A DNA stretch of 64,000 bases from CAZJLN01 sp964540765 (GCA_964540765.1 CAZINW010000001.1:1-64000); one strand, 5' to 3'. Numbered from the stretch's first letter, positions 18,510-27,924 are shown. Numbers and translations are program-made. The notes: generated by a model not told the origin, from the letters alone.

Positions 18510-18875
18510 ATGCCCAACTACGATTTTCGATGTAAAAAATGTCATAAACGTTTTTCAGTCTACTTTTCCTATTCAGATTATGGAACAGTTCCGGTAAAAT
18601 GTGTCTTTTGCCACAGCACGGATGTCACCCGCCTGATCAACCGCATCCGAATTGCACACTCCCAGGAAAGCCGATTGGACAACTTCTCAGACCCTTCCGA
18701 GTTGGAAGGACTTGAGGATGACCCCCGCACCTTGGGGAGAATGATGCGGGAGATGAGCCATGAGACTGGCGAAGAGCTGGGTCCCGAATTTGATGAGGTT
18801 GTAGATCGATTGGAAAAGGGGCAGGATCCTGATGAAATTGCTGAATCCATGCCCGATTTGGCAGATGAGGAATAA
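18510..18875 (+). CDS. FmdB-type zinc ribbon protein
   Basis: A 121-residue protein with the FmdB/CxxC_CXXC_SSSS regulatory-type zinc ribbon: MPNYDFRC with cysteine pairs C8/C11 and C31/C34. The rest is acidic and helical (MMREMSHETGEELGPEFDEVVDRL), ending with repeated Asp/Glu. The role of this family is not established; proteins of this kind are often called putative regulatory proteins. It is divergent from gmk and has a good Shine-Dalgarno (AAAGGA). Confidence 0.85.
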   Translation: MPNYDFRCKKCHKRFSVYFSYSDYGTVPVKCVFCHSTDVTRLINRIRIAHSQESRLDNFSDPSELEGLEDDPRTLGRMMREMSHETGEELGPEFDEVVDRLEKGQDPDEIAESMPDLADEE

Positions 18876-18994
18876 AAAACCGAAAAAATTGGTCATGTGC
18901 GTTGATCACACTTGAAGATTACGAAAAGAGACTTGGATAATTTTTTAAGTCTTGTATCCCAATGTCTTCTGTCGGAAGATTAGCTCTGCCCGCT

Positions 18995-20281
18995 TCACTT
19001 TGCTCCAGCGGATAGACTCAAGAGTTCCTCATACGAGGTAACCCCACTGATTGTTTGCAGGAATTTCTTTAAATTTGAACTATTCTCACGCAAAGCTGTC
19101 ACCGCCGGACCGATCGGGTCACTGCCAGCGGCTCCCCCACCGGGATCGTCATTGTAAGCACCATAGAAAGCAAAATATGCCTGGTTGATTTTGCGGATCA
19201 GATAACCGTTATCCCAAAAGACTTCACGTCGCATTTCCATATATTCTTCAGCCTCTTCAATCTTGCCCTGGGAAAGAAATTTATCAACCGTATCGCGTGT
19301 TGCTTTCATCTCAGCCTGAAAATCAAACGCTGGCGGTTCCAAAATGGGCTGTGAAGCAGGATCAGATTCCGTGGGTGTCGCTGGTGAAGGCAATAATTCA
19401 GGATAATATTTCGAAATCAATGCCACCCCCAATTCCTTGCCCGCCAGCGAAGCCGCGGTTTCGTTGATTGTGCGCAGTTCGGGGGTGGTATCATAATTGA
19501 TGCCCAATGGACGCAATGTCAGGTAATTATGGGTCCATTCATGCGCAATCGTCTCTGCCAGCCATACCAAGTCGGTTGTCTGCATCACCATTGTTGGATA
19601 GGCACCAATTCCACCAACAGGCACCACCAGGGCTGCATAATCCAGAGAGGAAAAAATATCGGTTTCGAGCTGGTCTTTTTCGTCTGTGCTCATCCCAGAT
19701 TCAAGCGAGATATCCGCCATGCGCAGGATTTGATCGCGAGGCGAGACGATCAGTGCGAGAGGCAGCTCAGTGACATGATAGAGGGGCGGTGGTGTGATTT
19801 GACCTCCAGTGCCAAAACCCATCTCAACCAGGACCGCAGAAAGTTGATCCTGTAAAATGGCTTCCGCCAGCGGTGCAAGCTGATCCAACTTATCATGTGC
19901 TGCAATCAATTCATTTCTGAATTCCTGGCTGGCAGAAAACGGATCCCTAATGGCAGGGTCTGAATAGATCACTTCAATCTGTGCGTCTAGGACCAATACA
20001 GTCTCCACCTGTTTTAAATAAGATCTGACAAGATTTGAAGCAGATGCATCTGACATGAATTTTTGTGGAGAAAAAGCAGCATCCCTGGCTTTTACGCCAA
20101 TGGCAGCAAGCGTCCAAGAGGTATAATCGAATTCCCGATTGCGCGTGTAAAAACGGACTTGCTCAACCGCATCACCAGGCGGAACGGTTGATCCAGTCAT
20201 CAGGATGACGCATAAGATTCCCAAAAGCAGCAGAATAATGAAATGTGAAAGAAAATGCCATGACCTTTGCAAGAAATCCAT
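18995..20281 (-). CDS. Membrane-anchored putative gluzincin metallopeptidase
   Basis: A 428-residue protein with one N-terminal hydrophobic segment (SHFIILLLLGILCVILM), so it is probably anchored outside the membrane. A HEWTH zinc motif lies at about 247-251 and a downstream glutamate in NETAASLAGKE at about 274, which together form a gluzincin-like HExxH...E site. The Pro/Thr/Ser-rich stretch near 290-310 looks like a linker. I do not recognise a named family. The start is uncertain: ATG 20281 or an in-frame TTG at 20287. It is divergent from another secreted HExxH protein. Confidence 0.6.
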   Translation of the reverse strand: MDFLQRSWHFLSHFIILLLLGILCVILMTGSTVPPGDAVEQVRFYTRNREFDYTSWTLAAIGVKARDAAFSPQKFMSDASASNLVRSYLKQVETVLVLDAQIEVIYSDPAIRDPFSASQEFRNELIAAHDKLDQLAPLAEAILQDQLSAVLVEMGFGTGGQITPPPLYHVTELPLALIVSPRDQILRMADISLESGMSTDEKDQLETDIFSSLDYAALVVPVGGIGAYPTMVMQTTDLVWLAETIAHEWTHNYLTLRPLGINYDTTPELRTINETAASLAGKELGVALISKYYPELLPSPATPTESDPASQPILEPPAFDFQAEMKATRDTVDKFLSQGKIEEAEEYMEMRREVFWDNGYLIRKINQAYFAFYGAYNDDPGGGAAGSDPIGPAVTALRENSSNLKKFLQTISGVTSYEELLSLSAGAK

Positions 20282-20474
20282 CCTCAAATTTTATCATATG
20301 CCAATTTTCAGCCAGTCGTTCAAAATTAGTGTGCAAAATTAATGAGTGCCAAGTGCAAATAATAACAGCATCCTGCTTGGGTTTATAATATTGCACAATG
20401 CCTGATGTATGGCTGGAAATGTCGATAATAAATCAATGGCTGTTTCAAATAAACTAAAAACGGATGATAAGTGA

Positions 20475-22523
20475 ATGATGAAACAAAAAAATAACCGCAT
20501 TGGCATCGTCTTGACTGTCATTATCCTCCTCCTGATATGTCTGCTTTGCCTCTGCCTGGTAGCTGTCACCACGGGTTTGATTGTCTTTAACGCAAGCCCC
20601 TGGGAGAATTTATTTCGGGGCAATACAAGTGAAGCCACTCCAACCTCGCCAGCCTGGCCAACCTCCATCCCGACAGACAGCAGGGAGATAGAAGAACCAA
20701 ATAATCCCTCTTACATTCCCATGGATGGCGCAAACCAGTCACTTGAAACATTACTCGAGGAGGTTGTGCCAATTAACGACTCCATAGACCTGGCAGAACG
20801 CCTTGGTGGCAAAACTGACATCCCTGATTTATTTCCTGACCCCAACCAACCTTACCAAATCGGAGATTCGAAAACTTTTTGGGTTTCCAATACCGATACC
20901 AATGAAAGCTTTCAAGTAACTGCCGTTCTCAGGTATCTTGGCGATCACCTGTACTTTTGGATTGAAGATGGCATAATTTATGACACTGACGATCTAAATA
21001 ATCTATCAGAAACTTTCGATAATGAAATCTATCCCACCACCCGGGAATTCTTCGGATCTGAATGGTACCCGGGTGTGGACCAGGACCCGCACATTTACGT
21101 CCTTTATGCCAGCGGCTTAGGAGACTCCATCGCTGGCTATTATTCCAGTGCTGATGAACTTCATCCTGCGGCACACTTGTATTCCAACGCGCATGAAATG
21201 TTCCTGATGAACTCGGATACTGTTGACCTGGACGAAGATTACATCTATGGAACCATGGCTCATGAATTTCAACACATGATCCACTGGTATAACGACCGCA
21301 ATGAAGATACCTGGTTGAATGAGGGCTTTTCCATGCTGTCAGAATTGCTCAATGAGTATGATGGTGGTGGCTTTGATTCCCTCTACAGTGAAAACACCGA
21401 TCTTCAGCTTACAGATTGGAGCGGCGATACGGATGACAACGGTCCCCATTATGGAGCATCTTTTTTGTTTACGACTTACTTTCTGGATCGTTTCGGCGAA
21501 CAGGCAACCAAAGCCCTGGTCTCTCACCCGAAAAATGGGATGACCAGCCTGGCAGCCGTCACACAGGAATTGAACCTGGTCAACCCTGACACTGGCAAAC
21601 CATACACCAGCAATGAATTCTTTGCGGATTGGACCGTCACCAACTACCTGCTGGACGGGAACGTTGAAAATGGTCGCTATGATTATGTCAGTTATTCACC
21701 CGAAAGCGCCGATACCTCAGAGACCATAAGTTCCTGCGCGCAATCCCGGGTACGTGATGTCTATCAGTTTGGTGTCAACTATCTTGAGTTTGACTGTGCC
21801 GGAGAACATACCCTTCTTTTTACAGGTGTGCCGCAGGTAGGCATCCTTCCCATGGGATCTGAATATTCTGGCAAATACTTTTTCTGGTCAAACATGGGCG
21901 ATGATTCAAATTCACGCCTTACACACGAGTTTGACCTGACTTCGAGCTCATCTCCGATCAGCATGTCCTATAAAACCTGGTATGACCTGGAAGATGGTTA
22001 TGATTACGTTTTTCTAAGTGCCACAACAGATGGCGAGAGCTGGCAGATCCTCAACACGACCACCTGCACAACCTCGAATCCTTCAGGGAACAGTTATGGC
22101 TGCGGTTACACCGGCAGCACAAATGGTTGGATTGAGGAGCGTGTTGACCTTTCCCAGTTTGCTGGTCAAAAGGTCACCCTGCGCTTTGATTACGTCACTG
22201 ATGCAGCAGTCAATGGGATTGGTCTAACAATCGATGACATCCGTATTGACCCCGTCGGGTATTTCACCGATTTTGAAACAGACGAAGGCGGTTGGGATGG
22301 GGAGGGCTTTGTGAGAATTCAGAATGGACTTCCCCAAACATATAATCTCAGTCTGATCGAGGTTGGAGATCAAACAGCTGTACGACAGTTACCCTTGGAC
22401 GAAAATAACACTGCTGAGATAAGAATTAATATTGACGGTCAGGTGAATAGAGTGATCCTGGTTGTCTCAGGAACAACACCGATCACACGGGAGCGCGCCA
22501 TTTATCGGGTTGAGATCAAATAA
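20475..22523 (+). CDS. Secreted/membrane-anchored metallopeptidase with HEFQH site
   Basis: A 682-residue protein with an N-terminal transmembrane or signal segment (residues about 8-40), a Pro/Thr linker, then a peptidase domain with HEFQHMIH near residue 263 and the third ligand probably in WLNEGFSM. This resembles the M30/M6-like gluzincins of Chloroflexota. The C-terminal half has a jelly-roll-like segment (DLEDGYDYVFLSATTDG) like that of immune inhibitor A proteins. The likely role is degradation of extracellular protein. Two start codons in tandem (ATGATG) are at 20475. Confidence 0.75.
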   Translation: MMKQKNNRIGIVLTVIILLLICLLCLCLVAVTTGLIVFNASPWENLFRGNTSEATPTSPAWPTSIPTDSREIEEPNNPSYIPMDGANQSLETLLEEVVPINDSIDLAERLGGKTDIPDLFPDPNQPYQIGDSKTFWVSNTDTNESFQVTAVLRYLGDHLYFWIEDGIIYDTDDLNNLSETFDNEIYPTTREFFGSEWYPGVDQDPHIYVLYASGLGDSIAGYYSSADELHPAAHLYSNAHEMFLMNSDTVDLDEDYIYGTMAHEFQHMIHWYNDRNEDTWLNEGFSMLSELLNEYDGGGFDSLYSENTDLQLTDWSGDTDDNGPHYGASFLFTTYFLDRFGEQATKALVSHPKNGMTSLAAVTQELNLVNPDTGKPYTSNEFFADWTVTNYLLDGNVENGRYDYVSYSPESADTSETISSCAQSRVRDVYQFGVNYLEFDCAGEHTLLFTGVPQVGILPMGSEYSGKYFFWSNMGDDSNSRLTHEFDLTSSSSPISMSYKTWYDLEDGYDYVFLSATTDGESWQILNTTTCTTSNPSGNSYGCGYTGSTNGWIEERVDLSQFAGQKVTLRFDYVTDAAVNGIGLTIDDIRIDPVGYFTDFETDEGGWDGEGFVRIQNGLPQTYNLSLIEVGDQTAVRQLPLDENNTAEIRINIDGQVNRVILVVSGTTPITRERAIYRVEIK

Positions 22524-22617
22524 ATGAGCTGGACTACCCAGAAGAAAATAATCCTGACCAATTTTTAAGAACTTACTGAATTACAGTAACAACTGATCAA
22601 ATCCAGTCAAAAGTAAT

Positions 22618-22643
22618 AAAAAAGGAGCAGCGTGTCTGCTCCT
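22618..22643 (-). terminator. Terminator of the STAS gene
   Basis: A perfect 8-bp stem AGGAGCAG/CTGCTCCT with a 5-nt loop; read on the minus strand it is followed by six T. It lies between convergent genes and could also act weakly on the plus-strand metallopeptidase transcript. Confidence 0.7.
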
Positions 22644-22665
22644 GATTGTTTACTATCAAAAAGTC

Positions 22666-23001
22666 TTAGAAGTAACCGACTGCATCCGTCAGGTCATCAA
22701 AAATGTTAAAGAACGGTGCAATCCCAACCAGATCCATGGAACCGCGGATGCGATCGTCCAGCTTCACTAAAACCAATTCCCCACGGTTAAGTTTCTTGAC
22801 TTCCTTTTGTACACGGATCAGCGCCCACCAGCCTGCACTGGAAACAAAGTTTACATCCGCCATATTGAAGATGATATTGTATTGATTTTTTTCAACCAGT
22901 TTATTTAAAGCTTCTTCAACTTCCGGCGCAGTATAGCTATCAATTCGACCGCTTCCATGAAGGATGACACAACGTTTGTATTCAGTAATCTTAAAGTCCA
23001 T
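22666..23001 (-). CDS. STAS domain anti-sigma factor antagonist-like protein
   Basis: A 111-residue single STAS domain, as in SpoIIAA/RsbV. The loop with the phosphorylatable serine reads NFVSSAGWWAL (usual form DxSGL). Such proteins release sigma factors from anti-sigma kinases when not phosphorylated. No kinase, phosphatase or sigma gene is adjacent, so its partner is encoded elsewhere. A clear Shine-Dalgarno (AAAGGAAA) precedes the ATG. Confidence 0.85.
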   Translation of the reverse strand: MDFKITEYKRCVILHGSGRIDSYTAPEVEEALNKLVEKNQYNIIFNMADVNFVSSAGWWALIRVQKEVKKLNRGELVLVKLDDRIRGSMDLVGIAPFFNIFDDLTDAVGYF

Positions 23002-23096
23002 AGTTTCCTTTCGATCACAAATTATCCGTTAATATTATTTTAAATTATATCATTATTTATTTTAAAGCGAAATAAGTTGTACAGCCAGTTATCCAT

Positions 23097-23102
23097 TATA
23101 AT
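23097..23102 (+). promoter_or_regulatory. -10 box directly before miaB
   Basis: TATAAT ends 8 bp before the miaB ATG, so transcription would begin at or next to the start codon. There is no Shine-Dalgarno and the -35 is weak (TTGTAC at 23077-23082, spacer 14). Confidence 0.4.
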
Positions 23103-23110
23103 ATGCCCCT

Positions 23111-24424
23111 ATGAAATACCATATATGGACCGAAGGCTGCCAGATGAATGTGGCTGACTCGCGCAGGCTGACCACCTCACTTGAGAAGCTGGGCTATCAA
23201 CAAACCAGGGTTTTGGCAGAAGCTGATCTGATCATTCTCAACACCTGCGTGGTGCGTCAGAGCGCTGAGAATAAAGCCATCGGTCGTTTAAGTTCGCTAA
23301 GACCCCTTAAATTAAATAACCCTGGTCTGACCATCAACCTGATGGGTTGTTTGATTGGCGTGCATGGCAATGAAGCCATACAAAAACGCTTCCCCTGGGT
23401 GGATGTGTTTTCACCCCCTTCCGACCCAGCACCTTTATTGGAATTCCTGAAAGCCAGGATGGAGAAATCAGACAAAGACTCCTGGCGTGCCAGGATTGAC
23501 GACATCCTCGATGAAGAATTCGTCCTACCTGCGGAAAATCAATCTATGTCCATTTCTGAAAATATGCCAATCGTATTGGGATGCTCACATGCATGCGTCT
23601 ATTGCGTGATCCCATATAAACGCGGCAGGGAAATCAGCCGACCCCTTGATCAGATCATCCAGGAAACCAATGCATTTGTGGCACACGGTGCTCGTGAAAT
23701 TGTTTTGCTGGGTCAAATCGTCGATCGTTACGGGTTGGACATCCCCGGCAGTCCGCATCTGGATGAGCTGCTTGGCGAGCTTTCCAAAATCACTGATCTG
23801 AAACGCCTGCGTTTTCTGACCTCCCATCCAAACTGGATGACTGGCAAGCTGATCGATGCGGTAGCCAGTCTTCCCAAAGTTATGCCACATATTGAAGTTC
23901 CCATTCAAGCCGGGGATGATGGTATTTTGCTGGCGATGCGTCGCGGTTATACCTCTGATGATTACCGCCTGCTCATCCAAAAGTTACGTGACCGCATTCC
24001 GAATGTATCCATTGGAACCGATATCATCGTAGGATTTCCGGGTGAGTCTGATAAAGCCTTTAACAACACAAAGCGATTATTGGCTGATTTAAAAATGGAT
24101 GTTGCCCACCTGGCGCGCTATTCACCTCGTCCCCACACCTATTCATCCCGTTTCCTTGAAGATGACGTGCCAGACCAGGAGAAAATGCGTCGTTTCCGCG
24201 AACTTGAAGAACTGCAGGAACAGATATCAACAGAGATCAACGCCAGATCCCTTGGGCAAATCACATCGGTTCTATTTGAAGACAAATCAAAGGAGCGCTG
24301 GCGCGGACGCAACCCGAATAACAAGCTGGTTTTTGTTGAAACCCAGCAAGACTTGCTCGGTCAGGAACGGGATGTTCGCATCACATGGACGGGTCCATGG
24401 TCCATGCTGGGAGAGTTGAGCTAA
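23111..24424 (+). CDS. miaB: tRNA methylthiotransferase (MiaB family)
   Basis: A 437-residue radical SAM enzyme that adds a methylthio group to i6A37 of tRNAs. The N-terminal methylthiotransferase domain has the conserved cysteines in EGCQMN, NTCVVR and MGCL. The radical SAM cluster motif is CSHACVYC near residues 158-165, followed by PYKRGRE. A C-terminal TRAM-like domain ends the protein. Relatives of the MtaB/RimO type differ in N-terminal and RGRE context, and the MCQMN-like start supports MiaB. It has no Shine-Dalgarno and may be leaderless. Confidence 0.88.
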   Translation: MKYHIWTEGCQMNVADSRRLTTSLEKLGYQQTRVLAEADLIILNTCVVRQSAENKAIGRLSSLRPLKLNNPGLTINLMGCLIGVHGNEAIQKRFPWVDVFSPPSDPAPLLEFLKARMEKSDKDSWRARIDDILDEEFVLPAENQSMSISENMPIVLGCSHACVYCVIPYKRGREISRPLDQIIQETNAFVAHGAREIVLLGQIVDRYGLDIPGSPHLDELLGELSKITDLKRLRFLTSHPNWMTGKLIDAVASLPKVMPHIEVPIQAGDDGILLAMRRGYTSDDYRLLIQKLRDRIPNVSIGTDIIVGFPGESDKAFNNTKRLLADLKMDVAHLARYSPRPHTYSSRFLEDDVPDQEKMRRFRELEELQEQISTEINARSLGQITSVLFEDKSKERWRGRNPNNKLVFVETQQDLLGQERDVRITWTGPWSMLGELS

Positions 24425-24454
24425 ACCATCTCTCCCACAATTCTGTTCAGAATC

Positions 24455-25141
24455 TCAACCTTCGGTTTTATCCGGATAAGTGCAAAGGGTTCTCACCGGG
24501 CAGCGAAAACAAAAAGGCCTGCGCGCTTGGCATGTTTCTCTTCCCAGGCGGATCAAATTGAGATGGAGGGCATCATAGGTCTCCGGGGGTGCAATAGATT
24601 CGAGGTAAACATGGGCTTTTTCAACATTGATCTCTTTCGGTCGCAGACCAATGCGACCACTGACCCGATAGATATGTGTATCGACAGGAAACGCAGAGAT
24701 GCCCAAGGAAAAAAGCAGGACAATTGCCGCTGTTTTTGGACCAACGCCCTTAAGCCTGGTCAGCCACGCACGTGCTTCCTCTGCCGGTAAATCCCGCAAA
24801 AAATCCAGTTCAATCTTCCCTCTTTCAGAGGTGATGACCTTTAATGCATTCTGAATGTTGGGTCCCTTTTGATTGGCAAGACCAGCCACTCGGATGACTT
24901 CCATCAGCTCTTCAGGATGAGCATCACGCACTTGCTCCCAGCTCGAGTAATGCGCTTTAATGGCATCAAATGCCTTATCGCGGTTGGTGTCATTGGTGTT
25001 TTGTGAAAGGAAAGTGGAAACTAGCTCATCCACAGGCGGGAGTGGATTGCGCCACTCTGGCTGACCAAACTCATGCAAAAGGGCAGCATGGACAGCCATC
25101 AAGCGGTCATGATGTTCCTGCATTAGCTTTTCGCCATTCAT
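24455..25141 (-). CDS. nth: Endonuclease III-like DNA glycosylase
   Basis: A 228-residue HhH-GPD glycosylase/AP lyase of base excision repair, removing oxidised pyrimidines. The helix-hairpin-helix LKGVGPKTA carries the catalytic lysine and VDTHIYRV the catalytic aspartate. The C-terminus has a perfect iron-sulfur loop with spacing CX6CX2CX5C (CQARRPFCFRCPVRTLC). The frame is open up to 25210 inside the asparaginase gene; ATG 25141 lies 10 bp past the asparaginase stop, and ATG 25123 is an alternative. It is the last gene of a three-gene operon and converges on miaB. The N-terminal QNTNDTNRD pattern is typical of this group. Confidence 0.88.
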   Translation of the reverse strand: MNGEKLMQEHHDRLMAVHAALLHEFGQPEWRNPLPPVDELVSTFLSQNTNDTNRDKAFDAIKAHYSSWEQVRDAHPEELMEVIRVAGLANQKGPNIQNALKVITSERGKIELDFLRDLPAEEARAWLTRLKGVGPKTAAIVLLFSLGISAFPVDTHIYRVSGRIGLRPKEINVEKAHVYLESIAPPETYDALHLNLIRLGRETCQARRPFCFRCPVRTLCTYPDKTEG

Positions 25142-25151
25142 GGGAAGGCGA

Positions 25152-26204
25152 TTACCAATGGAAAGCGGGCATCTCAAAGACAGGTCTGATTTCTCCAATT
25201 TCCAAGCCACGCCAATTAGTTAACGCTTTGCTGCCAAAAGCTGCCAGGGCGGCTGTTTGGGATTCATCAAACAAACCCATTCCACGCAAAATTTCCACTG
25301 TAAGGCAATCAAGTGCACGCCGGGTTTGATCACCATCAGCGATTTTAATGGCAATGCCTAAACCAGGCGAGCCTTTCCCCAGAGCGCCTGGCAGGATGCC
25401 AATTATTTGGTATCCTTCTGCCCCAGCCTTGGAAATCACCTTTCCCTTCATTGCCTGCATCAGGATGGTATCCAGCTTCCCTGGCCCAGCAACCATCATG
25501 GGGTGGGAAGACATGGCTGAGGTGATCCGTTGGCAGGCATCTGCCTTTTTCTCAGGCAGGCTGACCGGTTCGCACAATTTGGCGATTGCCATTGCATAAT
25601 TTACCAGTGGCATGGCAAATACAGGTGCACTGCAGCCATCCACTCCGATCGCCAGATCTTGAGGAGCCATCTCACACATTTCAGCGACTGTGTTTAAAAT
25701 GGTGTTTTGAACCGGATGCTCCATGCTTAAATAATTTTTCAGGGGATTGTTGTTCATTTTCGCATGCGCCAGCATCCCGCTGTGCTTGCCTGAACAATTA
25801 TGGTGATAGGCGTTGGGCTGATCTCCTCTCAATCGCATGGCTTCAGCAGTTGCTTTATCGCTTGGCCAATGCACACCACACCGCAGATCATCCAATGTCA
25901 AACCGACTTTGGCATGAATACTTTTGATGACATTCACGTGCTCGTCCGTACCGCTGTGCGAGGCACATATGATGGCAACCTCTTTTGGTGTCAGATCAAA
26001 TTGACGGTCTCCGCCTTTTTCAATAAAAGGCAGCGCCTGGAGAGGTTTCATCGAACTTCGGGGATATGTGAGCAATCCCGGATTTCCCTGAGAAAAGATG
26101 ACTTTGCCTGTTCGGTCTGCGATGACAAAGGCACCCGAATGAATTGACTCTACGACGTCACCACGGGTTAGGTTGACAAGAGGTACAATATCCTGCTTTT
26201 GCAT
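25152..26204 (-). CDS. Asparaginase II family protein
   Basis: A 350-residue protein of the Rhizobium etli-type asparaginase family, which is unrelated to E. coli AnsA/AnsB. Conserved blocks are visible: YPRSSMKPLQALP, IICASHSGT (with the reactive serine), NNCSGKHSGM-like HHNCSGKHSGMLAHAK, and VDGCSAP. It would hydrolyse L-asparagine to aspartate and ammonia in the cytoplasm. Its ATG overlaps the stop of the MBL-fold gene as TAATG, so the two are coupled. Substrate is by family inference only. Confidence 0.88.
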   Translation of the reverse strand: MQKQDIVPLVNLTRGDVVESIHSGAFVIADRTGKVIFSQGNPGLLTYPRSSMKPLQALPFIEKGGDRQFDLTPKEVAIICASHSGTDEHVNVIKSIHAKVGLTLDDLRCGVHWPSDKATAEAMRLRGDQPNAYHHNCSGKHSGMLAHAKMNNNPLKNYLSMEHPVQNTILNTVAEMCEMAPQDLAIGVDGCSAPVFAMPLVNYAMAIAKLCEPVSLPEKKADACQRITSAMSSHPMMVAGPGKLDTILMQAMKGKVISKAGAEGYQIIGILPGALGKGSPGLGIAIKIADGDQTRRALDCLTVEILRGMGLFDESQTAALAAFGSKALTNWRGLEIGEIRPVFEMPAFHW

Positions 26205-27070
26205 TATGAATTCTTCACCATATTGAGGGATTTTGTGATATTTCCGTGCTGTTCAAAATACATGCCAAGACCCCAACGGAGCCTGTTTAAATAGATCTCG
26301 TGATAATCTGGCTGATCTTCAAACTGATTCATGACTTTATTGGCAATATCCACGGCCGCTTCATTGCCTGCATTCTTTTGCTTAAGACGTTCAAATGGTG
26401 CTTGGATTGACTTGATCAATTTTGCCATCACCCGCACATCCTCCTGGTTCACCAGTCCATTTCTGCCACTGACAATCTGGTAATCATGAAATCTCGCTGA
26501 AAGGAGTGATTTTAGATCGAGCAGCCATAAATCCATATCTGCAAAAGCCAGGAATGGCGGTTGGTTTACCAGAACAGAGTCGCCCACAAAAACCACCTTC
26601 TCATCAGGGAGGATGACCCACACACCTGCTACATTGGCACCAGCATGATGCTCTACAATCACCTGATGCATTCCCCAATTCAAATAAATCCTCTCATCAA
26701 AGGTGATCTCTGGCGGCGTCCAGCGTATGCTGCTTAATCCATCGTAGCTTTCCCACATCGCACCAGCGTCGACCTCCTGTGCGCGGGATGTCCCTGGACG
26801 ATTTTTGATCATCATGATAGCCTTGTAATGGGACACAACCATGCTTTCCATCCCCTTTACGCCAAGGGTACGGTCAAGATGCGTATCCAGGCTGATCAAC
26901 AGCCGCTCCATGCCACCACCGATCTGGTCCAAAGTTGCACGCCAGGTGCGCACATCCTCCAGACGGAAAGGCGCATCTATCAGAATCTGACCATGGGCTG
27001 TGCGGATGACACCGACCACAACCCCTGAAAAATCTGACTCAATAAAAACATCTTTGGCAATTTCTTTCAT
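26204..27070 (-). CDS. MBL-fold hydrolase-like protein with a degenerate metal site
   Basis: A 288-residue metallo-beta-lactamase-fold protein. The fold pattern is visible (VVGVIRTAHGQILIDAP near the start, VIVEHHAGANVAGVWV and VFVGDSVL later), but the HxHxDH site reads THLDRTLG, keeping only the first histidine. It may bind a single metal or have lost catalysis. The frame begins with TTG 27097; ATG 27070 follows GGGA and starts at the domain. It leads an operon with asparaginase and endonuclease III; a functional link is not obvious. Confidence 0.7.
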   Translation of the reverse strand: MKEIAKDVFIESDFSGVVVGVIRTAHGQILIDAPFRLEDVRTWRATLDQIGGGMERLLISLDTHLDRTLGVKGMESMVVSHYKAIMMIKNRPGTSRAQEVDAGAMWESYDGLSSIRWTPPEITFDERIYLNWGMHQVIVEHHAGANVAGVWVILPDEKVVFVGDSVLVNQPPFLAFADMDLWLLDLKSLLSARFHDYQIVSGRNGLVNQEDVRVMAKLIKSIQAPFERLKQKNAGNEAAVDIANKVMNQFEDQPDYHEIYLNRLRWGLGMYFEQHGNITKSLNMVKNS

Positions 27071-27446
27071 TAATTGTTCCCAAAGCAATCCATTCAAATA
27101 ATAAAATTACACTAAGATTATATACGATTATAAAGTCCATATTGCGCTTTAAGTAAAATGAATTCAGGCATTTCATGCTTTAATTTTCCTTGCCAACGCA
27201 ATTGGGAATAGTATCCGGATCGGCATTCGCATTAAGGGCCAAATTGAAGTAGGGAGAAGGACCAATCGTATTTTCAATTTCAAGTTCATTGAGGAAATGT
27301 CCATTTCCATTATCTTTTACAATAGAAAAATGGAGATGAACGAGGTCAATTCTAATAAAATGTCTACTCTTTGTTTGCGCATCTTTAATAATACTCCGAT
27401 ATCATACCAACATAAGATAATCTACCCAATAAATATCGGAGGAAAA
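27071..27446. other. Intergenic region between the MBL gene and hsp20
   Basis: AT-rich spacer of 376 bp. On the minus strand two TATAAT boxes (27132-27127 and 27122-27117) lie upstream of the MBL gene, without a good -35. On the plus strand no clear heat-shock promoter or CIRCE repeat was found. The hsp20 frame stays open upstream to 27297, but that stretch has no family similarity. Confidence 0.4.
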
Positions 27447-27863
27447 ATGACAATTTACTTTAACCCTTACTTTCGTGGTATGCACCGTCGCGCAATGGCA
27501 CAAATGATGAATGACATGGACAATGAATATGAACCACAAGTAGCTTTCCCGATTGATGTTAAAACCATTTCGGATAGCTATGAGATCAAAGCCCTGCTGC
27601 CCGGTGTGGATGCTGACAACCTCAATATTCAAATCGTCAATGAAGTTGTTACAATTTCTGGTGAGATGATAATGGAACGTGACGCTCAGTCCGATTACCT
27701 GATCGCAGAGATTCCAAGCGGAAAGTTCCACAGGGTGATCTCACTCCCAACCCCATTGGATTCCAGTAAAGTGGAAGCCACGCTTGAAAGTGGCATTCTG
27801 ACTCTGGTCATACCAAAGGCAGAAGAAGCCCGACCCAAGTCAATCAAGATCCAGAAAAAATAA
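27447..27863 (+). CDS. Hsp20/alpha-crystallin small heat shock protein
   Basis: A 138-residue ATP-independent chaperone that holds unfolding proteins in solution. The alpha-crystallin domain runs from about residue 36 (DVKTISDSYEIKALLPGV) to the end, and contains the family motif GILTLVIPK. The N-terminus is Met/Arg-rich. ATG 27447 follows a near-perfect Shine-Dalgarno, GGAGGAAAA, which decides the start over longer in-frame options. A strong terminator follows the gene. Confidence 0.9.
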   Translation: MTIYFNPYFRGMHRRAMAQMMNDMDNEYEPQVAFPIDVKTISDSYEIKALLPGVDADNLNIQIVNEVVTISGEMIMERDAQSDYLIAEIPSGKFHRVISLPTPLDSSKVEATLESGILTLVIPKAEEARPKSIKIQKK

Positions 27864-27894
27864 TATTGATAATAGGATGAATAACTTTCTACAA

Positions 27895-27924
27895 AATGCA
27901 CACTTGTATAAGTGTGCATTTTTG
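27895..27924 (+). terminator. Strong terminator after hsp20
   Basis: An 11-bp perfect stem AATGCACACTT/AAGTGTGCATT, loop GTAT, followed by a T run. Confidence 0.82.

Noticed and set aside
27071..27446. CIRCE/HrcA operator before hsp20
   Set aside because: No TTAGCACTC-N9-GAGTGCTAA-like inverted repeat found.
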